Translations under genes and position numbers: made by a program
Part shown: positions 7,696-15,795 of the stretch, piece by piece
Numbering within the stretch: position 1 is the first letter of the stretch
Layout: the number at the start of each line of letters is the position of its first letter
The notes under the pieces: generated by a model
Databases searched by the model: none
Seen by the model: only the letters and a program-made list of their open reading frames with translations
Told to the model about the DNA's origin: nothing
Assembly (NCBI GenBank): GCA_934351925.1
Contig: CAKRJT010000025.1
Location: 1 to 41,520, forward strand
Direction of reading: 5' to 3'
DNA length: 41,520 nt
Source of the DNA: an uncultured Lachnospiraceae bacterium
GTDB taxonomy: Bacteria; Bacillota; Clostridia; Lachnospirales; Lachnospiraceae

Positions 7696-8781
7696 TTAAA
7701 GTATCTCCTTGAGTGCCTGCGTCATCTCGTCATATGTCACGGTTTTATCAATGACAGCCTCGCCGAGCTTCTTTAGGAGAATGAACTTTACAACGCCGTT
7801 CTCCATCTTCTTGTCTGACTTGGATACCTCGAGAATTGAGAATATGTCGAGTCCCTCCACCCTTGTAGGAAATCCGTATTTCTTTAACATATTTTTGATG
7901 GCGGTATATTCCTCATCAGTTATGCAGCCACGCTCTTTTGAAATATATGACGCACATATCATTCCGAGTCCCACGCACTCGCCATGATACAGTGAGAAAT
8001 TCATAAGCTTCTCTACGGCATGTCCGAGCGTGTGACCAAAATTGAGCAGCGCACGCTCGCCCTTCTCAGCAGGGTCGCGGTTCACGACATCTGCCTTTAT
8101 AATACAGCTCCGGTAAACGACCTCAGTAATGTACTCCGGCTCCAATACCTTTATATGCTCATAATTCGTGTCAAGATAGTCAAAATAATCCCTGTTCTTT
8201 ATGAGACCATGTTTTATTATCTCTCCAAAGCCTGAGTTGAACAGCCTGACAGACAAGGTAGACAGTGTATCGATGTTAATGTAAACCAGCCTCGGCATGT
8301 GGAATGCTCCGACCATGTTCTTATATTTTGAGAAATCAACACCTGTCTTACCGCCGATGCTCGAGTCGACCTGTGCAAGAAGGGATGTCGGCACCTGAAT
8401 AAAGTCAATTCCTCTCAGATAGGTCGCCGCCGTAAAGCCCGCAAGGTCTCCCACAACGCCGCCGCCGAGCGCCACGATCATGTCCCTGCGCTCGAAGTGC
8501 TGCTCTATAAGATATGTATACACAGTCTCAACCACATCGAGATTTTTGTTAGCCTCACCTGCCGGGATTGTAAACACATATACGCTGTTGCCCGTCTGCT
8601 CCAATATTTCCTTTAGCTGTGCAGCATATATAGGTCCAACATTCGAGTCGGTCACAATGCACAGCTTTATGCCCTTTATGCCAAGAGTCTCCAGCTCCTG
8701 CTTAATACGGTCGAAGCCCTGTTCAATCACTATGTCGTAGCAGTGCTCCCCGTTCTTTTTCACATCAACTCTGCGGTTCAT
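7696..8781 (-). CDS. aroB: 3-dehydroquinate synthase
   Basis: This 361-aa enzyme would catalyse the second step of the shikimate pathway, DAHP to 3-dehydroquinate, using NAD and a divalent metal. Visible signatures are the NAD-binding GGGVVGDLAGFTAATYLRG, PTSLLAQVDSSIGGKTGV, the metal-ligand glutamate in GFGEIIKHGLI and the histidines in NFGHTLGHAVE and LYHGECVGLGM. Length is normal. The ATG at 8781 is chosen because GGAGG lies 8 bases upstream; upstream ATGs at 8796 and 8799 overlap ylmH and lack a Shine-Dalgarno. It sits where divIVA often follows ylmH in other Firmicutes, and no other shikimate gene is nearby. Confidence 0.96.
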   Translation of the reverse strand: MNRRVDVKKNGEHCYDIVIEQGFDRIKQELETLGIKGIKLCIVTDSNVGPIYAAQLKEILEQTGNSVYVFTIPAGEANKNLDVVETVYTYLIEQHFERRDMIVALGGGVVGDLAGFTAATYLRGIDFIQVPTSLLAQVDSSIGGKTGVDFSKYKNMVGAFHMPRLVYINIDTLSTLSVRLFNSGFGEIIKHGLIKNRDYFDYLDTNYEHIKVLEPEYITEVVYRSCIIKADVVNRDPAEKGERALLNFGHTLGHAVEKLMNFSLYHGECVGLGMICASYISKERGCITDEEYTAIKNMLKKYGFPTRVEGLDIFSILEVSKSDKKMENGVVKFILLKKLGEAVIDKTVTYDEMTQALKEIL

Positions 8782-8795
8782 AAGCTTATCCTCCA

Positions 8796-9581
8796 TCATA
8801 CATACAAATTCAGTACAACCATGTATCTTCCCTTTTTTGTCTCACTCTTAGTATACATATACTTAAACCTGCCCTTGCCGCGCACGGAGATTATCTCTCC
8901 CTCCTTGAGGTTGTAGGCGTTGGTCGTTATGAGTCGTCCATTTACAAACACGAGCCCATCCTCTATGTATGAGACGCTGTGGCTCCTCGACTCGTTGAAC
9001 GCAAGACTGATTACCGCGTCGAGTCTCAGTGAGGCGACCGAGCCCATAACCTCCTTATACGACGGCGAGAAGTCCCTGTCCAGCTCACAGTTTCTCGTGC
9101 AGCGGACATAATCGTTCCTTACTCTTGTCAGATTGTCCGCGATGAACTGCGCTATCCTCCCAAGGCAGAACACATAGGCAGCCCCGTCTGAAATTATAAT
9201 ATCTCCCAGAAGTGAGCGTTCAATGCCCAGATTCATAAGGGCACCTAAAAAATCCCTGTGCGTCAGATTGTCGGCAAAGCGCTTGTCTGCCTCCACCTTG
9301 ACGACCTCGACCGGAAGCGTATACTCGTAATCATCATACGGCAGAAAAACCGCCACGCGCCTCTCCGCATACTCATAACCGCCGTCAGTCAGCACGCACA
9401 CCCTCGCAAAATCCTTTTTGACGCTGCTTAGCACGTCCTGCTCATTCAGGTTCAGAAAACCCGAAAAAACCGGAATATTCCGATTGTAGCAGGTGTCTGC
9501 TAAATCGGATAATCTTCCGGCTAAAATCATTTCATCTTTATTCTTGTTACCCGAAGTACTATGATTAGTTTTTGAATACAT
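8796..9581 (-). CDS. ylmH: YlmH-like S4-domain RNA-binding protein
   Basis: This 261-aa protein resembles YlmH, encoded in Gram-positive division clusters and linked to ribosome function and cell division. The N-terminal two thirds match the YlmH pattern (DLADTCYNRNIPVFSGFLNLNE; RDFLGALMNLGIERSLLGDI). The last ~75 residues form an S4 domain (LRLDAVISLAFNESRSHS, then GLVFVNGRLITTNAYNLKEGEIISVRGKGRF). The ATG at 9581 is preferred because GGGAAG lies 8 bases upstream and the protein then has the usual length; the longer frame to 9647 would lie deep inside sepF. The start overlaps the last 17 bases of sepF, implying coupling. Confidence 0.88.
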   Translation of the reverse strand: MYSKTNHSTSGNKNKDEMILAGRLSDLADTCYNRNIPVFSGFLNLNEQDVLSSVKKDFARVCVLTDGGYEYAERRVAVFLPYDDYEYTLPVEVVKVEADKRFADNLTHRDFLGALMNLGIERSLLGDIIISDGAAYVFCLGRIAQFIADNLTRVRNDYVRCTRNCELDRDFSPSYKEVMGSVASLRLDAVISLAFNESRSHSVSYIEDGLVFVNGRLITTNAYNLKEGEIISVRGKGRFKYMYTKSETKKGRYMVVLNLYV

Positions 9582-10155
9582 ACTTAGAACTTCCCGATAA
9601 ATCAACTGAACCGTCGAGCATCTCGTCAAAATTGCCCGATATGTCAACTGTGCTAGGTGTTATGACGAATATGTAGCTTGTAACCTTCTGAAGGTTCCCG
9701 TTCATGGCGTATACCGAACCTGATGTAAAATCAAGTATCCTCTGTGCGAGATCAGCGTTCAGACCCTCAAGATTAAGTACAACCGGCATAGCGCTTGACA
9801 ATGTATCACATATTTCCTTTGAGTCCTCATATGTCTTAGGTCTGATTACTCGAAGTTCCATCTTTCCCGCACCCCCCTGAATTGATTTCATATGAACTAC
9901 TTTTCCATAATTCTTCTTAGGCTGCTTAACCTGCTTCGATTCCTGTTCATCGTCATCAAAGGTTTCTTCATCGTTATCCTTCCTGCCAAAGAGCTTTTTC
10001 TTCGGGGTCTCCTCCATGTCGTCGTCATTCTCCTCGACTGCACGTTTCCCCTTCTTCGCCGGCTTCTCATCCCAATCGTAACCTTCATCCTCGAAGTCGT
10101 CCTCGTCCTCGCCAAGATTTAAACCGTTTAAAATATTCTTAATAATGTTAGCCAC
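9565..10155 (-). CDS. sepF: cell division protein SepF
   Basis: This 196-aa protein would tether FtsZ to the membrane and organise the septum. The N-terminal MANIIKNILNGLNLG is the expected amphipathic membrane-binding helix. Residues ~16-85 form an acidic/basic linker (EDEDDFEDEG, KKKLFGRKD). The conserved SepF core at ~88-175 contains MELRVIRPKTYEDSKEI, PVVLNLEGLNADLAQRILDF and FVITPSTVDISG. It is a little longer than B. subtilis SepF (about 150 aa) because of the linker. The start is GTG at 10155, with AGGAG 9 bases upstream. It follows yggS by 15 bases and overlaps ylmH. Confidence 0.95.
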   Translation of the reverse strand: MANIIKNILNGLNLGEDEDDFEDEGYDWDEKPAKKGKRAVEENDDDMEETPKKKLFGRKDNDEETFDDDEQESKQVKQPKKNYGKVVHMKSIQGGAGKMELRVIRPKTYEDSKEICDTLSSAMPVVLNLEGLNADLAQRILDFTSGSVYAMNGNLQKVTSYIFVITPSTVDISGNFDEMLDGSVDLSGSSKYVFKN

Positions 10156-10170
10156 TGTATATCGCTCCTG

Positions 10171-10908
10171 TTACAAATTATAGTTGCGCGCACCGAATAT
10201 TCCGGTACCCACTCTCACCATGGTCGCACCCTCTTCTATCGCGGCCTGATAGTCCCCCGTCATTCCCATCGACAGGACATCCATATCTGTATTATCAATG
10301 TTTTTAGCTTTCAAGTCAACACATAATTGCTTTAATTTTTTAAAATATTGTCGATTTTCCTCGGAATTTTCAACATATGGAGCTATTGTCATAAGTCCGC
10401 ATACATGGACACCTGAAAGCTTGGCACATTCCCTGACAAGATTTTCCACTTCACTGCAATTAACCCCGAACTTACTCTCCTCACCAGCCACATTGACTTC
10501 TATAAGAATATCCATTCTACACCCGGTTTTTTCTGCCTCACGGCTTATAACCTCTGCAAGATGAAGTGAGTCAACGGAATGTATCATTGCAACCTTATCG
10601 ATAACCTGTCTGACCTTATTTGTCTGCAGATGACCTATCATATGGAAAACTGCCCCCGGCATCTGTGAGATTTTCTCATATTTTGAGCAGATTTCCTGCA
10701 CCTTATTTTCGCCGAAAATTCTCTCGCCTGCATCGTATGCCGCTAAAAGCTCCTCGAAAGGTTTGGTTTTGCTCACAGCTATGAGCTCCACGCTCTCTTT
10801 TTCTCTTCCCGCTTTGGCACATGCCGACTCTATATTAGAATGAACTTGTTTAAGGTTATGTGCAATGTAGTCATACGCACTGTCCGCATTGAAATTATTC
10901 TCTTCCAT
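10171..10908 (-). CDS. yggS: YggS-type pyridoxal-phosphate homeostasis protein
   Basis: This 245-aa single-domain TIM-barrel protein (PLPBP family) binds pyridoxal phosphate and buffers it; no catalytic reaction is established for the family. Signatures are LIAVSKTKP with the PLP-binding lysine, the segment from FGENKVQE to GHLQTNK, IHSVDSLHLA, ILIEVNVAGEESKFG, GLMTIAP and the phosphate-binding LSMGMTGDYQAAIEEGATMVRVGTGIFG. Length is normal. The ATG at 10908 has GGAGG 8 bases upstream. Its position directly before sepF is conserved widely in Gram-positives. Confidence 0.95.
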   Translation of the reverse strand: MEENNFNADSAYDYIAHNLKQVHSNIESACAKAGREKESVELIAVSKTKPFEELLAAYDAGERIFGENKVQEICSKYEKISQMPGAVFHMIGHLQTNKVRQVIDKVAMIHSVDSLHLAEVISREAEKTGCRMDILIEVNVAGEESKFGVNCSEVENLVRECAKLSGVHVCGLMTIAPYVENSEENRQYFKKLKQLCVDLKAKNIDNTDMDVLSMGMTGDYQAAIEEGATMVRVGTGIFGARNYNL

Positions 10909-10981
10909 TATCTTTTCCTCCGCATTAAACTATTTACATATTCGATGATTTGCACATCAGTATATATCTTCTAACATAATA

Positions 10982-12400
10982 TCAATACATTACCTGATTT
11001 TCCGTAACCATGTCCGCATTTAAGATAATGTGGTCATATATTGACAAGCCATACCTTGTGCCGGGCTTTATGATGTAATACTCCTCATTTCTGTCGAGTA
11101 TCTCAACCTGCCTGAACTGACAGTAGCCCTTATTCACACAGTAGGTACCCTTAAGCGCAGCAACCGTACCTATAATATATTTTTCATCGGTTACGGTTAT
11201 GCCATCTTCTGAAGGCGGCTTCACAATGCAGTCTCCCACGCTGAAAACATCTTTATTCACATAATAATAGCCATCAATGTCTGCATAGTAAGTTGCCTCA
11301 ACAAACTTACGCGTCTGATTTCCCTGTGTATCGTATGTCAGCAGAATAAATCCCGTGTTCATATCATCCCCGCCAACCAAGCCATATTCATTCGGAATGG
11401 TATAAAATTCCTTCTCACAGACGGAGCTTACGGGGATTTTAAGCCCCGAAGATACATTCTGTGATATCTCGAAATCCACAAAACGCTCATCCATGAAGTT
11501 TACAAGATAGTTGCTAAGTGTCAGCAGACCGTAGCTGCCGTCAGCAGTATATATAATCGAAAAACCAGCCGTCATAGTTATATTCTGTGACAGGAATTTG
11601 ACCTTCACCGATGTCATATCGGAATACAGACTTACCTGATTTTGCGTAAGAGGAAATACAACCTCCCAATTATCGGAATTAATCTTCCTGTACAGCGTGT
11701 CCCCTATGCCAACCAAATCCCTGTTTCTCAAATTAGTAATGGTATAATTTGCCGTATCAAATGTCCCCGCTGTTATGTCGTCCTTAGTCAGACCATACAG
11801 CGAATCGACGGCATACGAGATCATAGTTGATTTTGCTGGCTTAATAATGTGAACCAGGCTGTTTTCCCCGCCTATGAGTTCTTCAAGGTTTGCGACCTTA
11901 TATTCAGCATTATAGCCATTCACTGCTCCGCTTATATTATCAAGAATATTGTAAGCCTGATAAAAATCATGTTGGTCATAGGTTTTTGCATAGTTTACCA
12001 GCTTGTGACCGATATTATTTATTGCAACCGAACTCATGCCATTATTTAATGCATCAGCGGCAAGTGCAGAAGAAACACTTCCGGTCTCGTCCACTATGCA
12101 TATAATCGTATCCACCCCGGCTCTCTCATTGTCATTGAGAAAATAATTGATATGTCCGGATACGCTCGTTGTCTCAACTGCTTCGTCATACAGAATGACT
12201 CCGGAAAAGGTATTATCTGAGACAAGCTGTCCCGCACTTACTTCATACTTTAAGACTTTATCCTTCGTTATATATAGGTAAAGGCATATTACAAGATATA
12301 TAAAAATGACAGTCAAAAGCAATACTCCGACGTTAAAGCGCGGCATATAATGAAGCTTTACGACATTATTATTTTTTTTATTTTTGTTCTGAACAGCCAT
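10982..12400 (-). CDS. HlyD-like single-pass membrane protein of the sepF cluster
   Basis: This 472-aa protein has a basic N-terminus, one transmembrane helix at about 25-45 (VGVLLLTVIFIYLVICLYLYI) and a large extracytoplasmic part. It resembles proteins annotated in Lachnospiraceae as HlyD-family periplasmic adaptors: the segment after the helix, KYEVSAGQLVSDNTFSGVILYDEAV, has the look of the first strand of a lipoyl/barrel-sandwich domain, and CIVKPPSEDGITVTDEKYIIG of the returning strand. No transporter or exporter lies nearby, so an adaptor role is doubtful; its constant company with yggS-sepF-ylmH suggests a division or wall role (inference). The ATG at 12400 has GGAG 7 bases upstream. 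It appears to be the first gene of the cluster. Confidence 0.7.
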   Translation of the reverse strand: MAVQNKNKKNNNVVKLHYMPRFNVGVLLLTVIFIYLVICLYLYITKDKVLKYEVSAGQLVSDNTFSGVILYDEAVETTSVSGHINYFLNDNERAGVDTIICIVDETGSVSSALAADALNNGMSSVAINNIGHKLVNYAKTYDQHDFYQAYNILDNISGAVNGYNAEYKVANLEELIGGENSLVHIIKPAKSTMISYAVDSLYGLTKDDITAGTFDTANYTITNLRNRDLVGIGDTLYRKINSDNWEVVFPLTQNQVSLYSDMTSVKVKFLSQNITMTAGFSIIYTADGSYGLLTLSNYLVNFMDERFVDFEISQNVSSGLKIPVSSVCEKEFYTIPNEYGLVGGDDMNTGFILLTYDTQGNQTRKFVEATYYADIDGYYYVNKDVFSVGDCIVKPPSEDGITVTDEKYIIGTVAALKGTYCVNKGYCQFRQVEILDRNEEYYIIKPGTRYGLSIYDHIILNADMVTENQVMY

Positions 12401-12465
12401 TTTCCAACTCCAACCATTAATGTATATATATAACTGTATAAAAACAGCGTAATTTTCAAACCATA

Positions 12466-12480
12466 ATTTTGTAACAAAAT
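12466..12480. promoter_or_regulatory. 15-bp palindrome between divergent genes
   Basis: ATTTTGT-A-ACAAAAT is a perfect 7+1+7 palindrome in the 154-base gap between the divergent HlyD-like (minus) and DUF378 (plus) genes. It is a candidate operator for either promoter. No convincing -35/-10 pair was found around it, and AT richness raises the chance of coincidence. Confidence 0.35.
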
Positions 12481-12554
12481 AGTCTTTTTAACACAGCGTT
12501 CTGGCACGGCGCTCTGTAAAAGAAGCGCATTTCAAGCGCAGAAAAGAGGTAACT

Positions 12555-12767
12555 ATGAATAACAGGGGATTTGATTATTTTGCTCTCACAATCGCCATAA
12601 TCGGTGCAATAAACTGGGGACTTATCGGATTCTTTAAATTCGACCTTGTAGCATTTCTTTTCGGAAACCTGACTGTTCTCTCAAGAATAGTCTATGCTAT
12701 AGTCGGAATCTGTGGTCTCTACCTTATCAGTGTATACGGCAGAATAACGAGCTTAAATGAAGCATAA
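12555..12767 (+). CDS. DUF378 small membrane protein
   Basis: This 70-aa protein has two hydrophobic helices (about 9-26 and 43-60) and the family pattern DYFALTIAIIGAINWGLIGFF, then LSRIVYAIVGICGLYLIS. It belongs to the DUF378/YuzA family, whose function is unknown. The start ATG has AGAGG 5 bases upstream. It is a single gene transcribed opposite to everything around it and ends at the hairpin at 12808-12834. Confidence 0.9.
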   Translation: MNNRGFDYFALTIAIIGAINWGLIGFFKFDLVAFLFGNLTVLSRIVYAIVGICGLYLISVYGRITSLNEA

Positions 12768-12807
12768 AAACCAGGCTGAATAACAGCTTTATAAGCCCTA
12801 TACACAT

Positions 12808-12834
12808 CAAGCCGCGGGAAAATCCTGCGGCTTG
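12808..12834. terminator. strong hairpin between convergent genes
   Basis: CAAGCCGC (12808-12815) pairs with GCGGCTTG (12827-12834), and the inner bases extend this to a 12-bp stem including one G-U pair, with loop AAA. It lies between the convergent 3' ends of DUF378 and the D,D-carboxypeptidase. There is no T-tract on either strand, so it may be a factor-assisted terminator or an mRNA 3'-end stabiliser. Confidence 0.6.
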
Positions 12835-12856
12835 TAATTCTACACTGCCCGGCACT

Positions 12857-13852
12857 CTATTGATAAGAGGCCTTTTCAAGCAGGTAACTCATCTGATTGT
12901 ATAAATCTTCTCTCTTTGAGGCATTGAGAATAACTGAAATAAAACGATGTCCGGTTGATGGAGATTCACTCAGAATCACCAGACAATAACCGGCAGCCTC
13001 AGTGTAGCCTGTCTTTCCGCATATAACCTTCATACCGTTCGGCGCCGTAACGCTTCCATTTATGAACTGATTTCCGTTAGTCCATGTCGGCACTATCGTG
13101 TATTTACCTCTGGTAAAAGAAGTCGAATACTTGACGGTAGATGCAATCTTGACAAACTCAGCATTTTTAATCGCTTCATTAAAAATCAGGTATAAGTCAT
13201 ATGCTGTCGTATAATGTTGTTCATTTGTAAGTCCATGTGGATTTACAAAATGTGAATTGGTTGCACCTATCTCAAGCGCTCTCTCATTCATCATATCCGC
13301 AAATGCCTTAATAGACCCTGCCACAGTTGTTGCAACGATGATTGCTGCATCATTTCCGGAATTGACTATTGCACCATACAGTGCCTGCTCAAGGGTTATG
13401 ACATCACCAACTCTCAAATCACATATCCATACATTACTTTCATCTATTTTTATAGATTCATCTATGGTCGCAACCTGACTGATATCTGCATTCTCGAGCG
13501 CAACCAGACCTGTCAGAATCTTGGTTGTACTCGCAGGATAGAGCTTCATGTGTGGGTTTTTCTGATAGACTACTTCATCTGCGGTGATGTCCACTAAAAG
13601 TGCCGCTGAAGCAGACAGCACACCTTCCTCCGTGTTAGCTGAACCTGCAGGACTCACACCGAGTTCTGCAGCAAATCCCTTCGCAGTTGAAAGCGTTGAA
13701 CTAAGCACATAATCATATGCTATATTATTCTCAATGGACAGCCCTTTCATTGCTGCACTTGTCTCATTCTCACAGCCTGTAAGTACAATTACAGATGTAA
13801 GCATAAGCGCAATTGCGCGCAAAAATCCTGTCTTTCTTTTTATCATTTCCAA
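12857..13852 (-). CDS. D-alanyl-D-alanine carboxypeptidase, predicted lipoprotein (PBP5/DacA family)
   Basis: This 331-aa serine-type carboxypeptidase (peptidase S11) would trim the terminal D-Ala from peptidoglycan stem peptides. All three penicillin-binding motifs are present: S108-T-T-K in LYPASTTK, S165-G-N, and K280-T-G in ICGKTGYT. The N-terminus is a lipoprotein signal, KRKTGFLRAIALMLTSVIVLTGC, with C27 as the lipidation site; a C-terminal amphipathic anchor of the usual PBP5 type is not obvious, so the lipid may replace it. The start is TTG at 13852, favoured by AAAGG 7 bases upstream; an ATG two codons later is the alternative. It is the last gene of the mre-min-rod block. Confidence 0.9.
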   Translation of the reverse strand: MEMIKRKTGFLRAIALMLTSVIVLTGCENETSAAMKGLSIENNIAYDYVLSSTLSTAKGFAAELGVSPAGSANTEEGVLSASAALLVDITADEVVYQKNPHMKLYPASTTKILTGLVALENADISQVATIDESIKIDESNVWICDLRVGDVITLEQALYGAIVNSGNDAAIIVATTVAGSIKAFADMMNERALEIGATNSHFVNPHGLTNEQHYTTAYDLYLIFNEAIKNAEFVKIASTVKYSTSFTRGKYTIVPTWTNGNQFINGSVTAPNGMKVICGKTGYTEAAGYCLVILSESPSTGHRFISVILNASKREDLYNQMSYLLEKASYQ

Positions 13853-13872
13853 TTATTATCCTTTAATTTCTA

Positions 13873-14271
13873 TTATTTGTACATTTCGCGCCAGTCAAGA
13901 TCTCCGCGCTCAAGTGCCTTAATCATAAGCTCTGCAGTTGCAAGATTAGTTGCAAAAGGAATATTATGCATATCACACGCCCTGAAAATATTTGAGGACT
14001 CTCTCTCATCTTCATGTGAACAGTTGTCAGGATCTCTCAAATAAATAATCATATCAATCTGATTCATCTCAATCATAGAGCTGAGCTGCTGACCTCCCCC
14101 GAGACGTCCCGAGAGGAACTTGTGTACACTCAAATTTGTGACTTCCTCAACCAGCCTTCCGGTTGTCTCAGTGGCATATAACTCATTACGGTTCAAAATT
14201 CCCCTGTACGCAATACAGAAATTCTGCATGAGCTTCTTTTTTGAATCATGTGCTACTAAACCGATGTTCAT
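13873..14271 (-). CDS. mgsA: methylglyoxal synthase
   Basis: This 132-aa enzyme converts dihydroxyacetone phosphate to methylglyoxal and phosphate, a bypass of lower glycolysis under phosphate limitation. Visible signatures are IGLVAHDSKKKLM at the start, ATETTGRLVEEV, the phosphate-binding SGRLGGGQQLSSMIEMNQIDMIIYLRDP with the catalytic aspartate, and PFATNLATAEL. Length is normal. The ATG at 14271 has GGAGG 5 bases upstream. Its place between rodA and the carboxypeptidase recurs in Clostridia, although a direct link to cell shape is not known. Confidence 0.95.
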   Translation of the reverse strand: MNIGLVAHDSKKKLMQNFCIAYRGILNRNELYATETTGRLVEEVTNLSVHKFLSGRLGGGQQLSSMIEMNQIDMIIYLRDPDNCSHEDERESSNIFRACDMHNIPFATNLATAELMIKALERGDLDWREMYK

Positions 14272-14339
14272 AGTTACCTCCAATATTTACTGCAAGGCTG
14301 CAAGTCCTACAGTTATTATCCTACAGTTCCGTCAATAGT

Positions 14340-15512
14340 CTAATTCCGTGTGCGCTGAAGGCTCACATTTAGCACAAAACCCATTCCTCCAAACAGCGAC
14401 AAAAGAGAGCTGAGACCTGAACTGATAAACGGAAGCGGAATTCCCGTATTGGGAAGCAATTCCGTTGCCACACCCACATTGATGAATACCTGCAATGTCA
14501 ATAAAGCCGCCATACCCGTACATACCATGCGCCCCGTCATATCCGGGGCAAATATGGCAGCCAAAAAACATTCCACTATAATAAGAAATAATACACCCAG
14601 CACAATACAGCTTCCAACAAATCCCATCTCCTCACCTATGATGGCGAAAATAAAGTCATTCACCATCTCTCTTGAGAGATAATTGGCATTTTTAAGTGAC
14701 TCCGTGCTGTCATTGTACAGCCCCTTGCCGTACAGCCTGCCGGATCCTATCGCAAGCACCGAGTTATCCTGCTGATATCTCTGATCGTCATACTCGTCAG
14801 GGTAAAGGAAGGCATTAATTCTGTTTAACTGATACTGGTCTAATAATTTCTGCTCCGGCTGCTGTATATAAATAATAGCTGCCGCTGCAACCGGAATGAA
14901 CACAGCAAGCATTATTCCTATCTTTTTATAGCTGATACCTGCCGCAAAAATCATTATAATGGTAAGTCCCGTGATAAGAATGGTCGTAGACAAATCCGGC
15001 TCCTTTTCTATAAGGAGCAGAGGAATGCCTGCAAGCACCGCTGTCAGAAATATGAACCACCACTTTGAAAGTCTTTCCTTATTGACTGTGAGAAACTTTG
15101 CAAAAAACAGAATGGTAAAAATCTTAGCAAACTCTGACGGCTGTATGGTAAGACTCGACCCTATATCAATCCATCTCTGTGCGCCGTGATGATTGTCACC
15201 TATCAGCAGAACTGCCGACAAAAGTCCTATATTAAATACATATATCATCCAGTAAAACTTGAGCACCCAGCCATAATCGATAAGCGATATCACTACCATT
15301 CCGGCGAATCCGATAATCATACCTACCGCCTGTTTTATTACTGCCGAATTGCTGCCTGCACCGTCATTGGCACTGCCGATGACGGCAATTCCAAGCCCAC
15401 ATATAATCAGCATCAACAATACAAGGCGGAAATTGTAATTTTTCAGTCTGTATGTCTTTAATTTAGCAAACGGTACAAATTCATTGCGTCTAATGGTTCG
15501 ATTTCTGTCCAT
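14340..15512 (-). CDS. rodA: RodA-type peptidoglycan glycosyltransferase (SEDS family)
   Basis: This 390-aa polytopic membrane protein polymerises lipid II glycan strands together with the class B PBP of the same cluster. About ten membrane helices are visible. SEDS signatures are present: QRWIDIGSSLTIQPSEFAK, LIEKEPDLSTTI, the extracellular catalytic-loop region GSGRLYGKGLYN, NDFIFAIIGEEMGFVG, and GIPLPFISSGLSSLLS. RodA rather than FtsW is chosen for its place in the mre-min block next to PBP2. The ATG at 15512 lies inside the end of minE (23-base overlap), with AAGGA 8 bases upstream, indicating translational coupling. Confidence 0.93.
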   Translation of the reverse strand: MDRNRTIRRNEFVPFAKLKTYRLKNYNFRLVLLMLIICGLGIAVIGSANDGAGSNSAVIKQAVGMIIGFAGMVVISLIDYGWVLKFYWMIYVFNIGLLSAVLLIGDNHHGAQRWIDIGSSLTIQPSEFAKIFTILFFAKFLTVNKERLSKWWFIFLTAVLAGIPLLLIEKEPDLSTTILITGLTIIMIFAAGISYKKIGIMLAVFIPVAAAAIIYIQQPEQKLLDQYQLNRINAFLYPDEYDDQRYQQDNSVLAIGSGRLYGKGLYNDSTESLKNANYLSREMVNDFIFAIIGEEMGFVGSCIVLGVLFLIIVECFLAAIFAPDMTGRMVCTGMAALLTLQVFINVGVATELLPNTGIPLPFISSGLSSLLSLFGGMGFVLNVSLQRTRN

Positions 15513-15774
15513 TCTTCATATCCTTAATCGGAATATTGGCATACAACGCCGGGACACTTCCGTTGCCCCCATCTGATTCGGTCTGAGTAATCTGAATATC
15601 CAGTCCGCTTGCATCAATTTCCATATATTTTGAAATCACGGCGATAATGTCATTCTTAATTGCCTCCATGATATCCGGAGAGCAGTTGGCACGATCTGAT
15701 ACAAGTAAAAGCTTGAGACGATCCTTCGCCACATCACCTGAGGATTTCTTCTTGAACATATCAAATAAGCTCAT
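15490..15774 (-). CDS. minE: cell division topological specificity factor MinE
   Basis: This 94-aa protein would stimulate MinD ATPase and set up MinCD oscillation, keeping division away from the poles. The N-terminal SLFDMFKKKSSG is the membrane-binding segment. The anti-MinCD region follows (AKDRLKLLLVSDRA), then the topological domain (MEAIKNDIIAVISKYMEID, LDIQITQT). The ATG at 15774 is used, with GGGGG 8 bases upstream; a TTG one codon earlier is ignored. It lies 21 bases after minD and overlaps rodA. Confidence 0.94.
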   Translation of the reverse strand: MSLFDMFKKKSSGDVAKDRLKLLLVSDRANCSPDIMEAIKNDIIAVISKYMEIDASGLDIQITQTESDGGNGSVPALYANIPIKDMKNGQKSNH

Positions 15775-15795
15775 CAATACGTCCCCCTCTTTATA

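Noticed and set aside
12490..12545. GC-rich short inverted repeats just upstream of the DUF378 gene
   Set aside because: ACAG/CTGT and GCGC/GCGC pairings are short and interrupted; not enough for a riboswitch or terminator call.
12401..12554. tRNA, riboswitch or T-box in the divergent gap
   Set aside because: No cloverleaf, no T-box sequence and no terminator/antiterminator pair could be found; the gap is mainly AT-rich.
14284..14339. Promoter before mgsA (TTGACG and GATAAT)
   Set aside because: The two hexamers are only 9 bases apart, too close for a sigma-A promoter.
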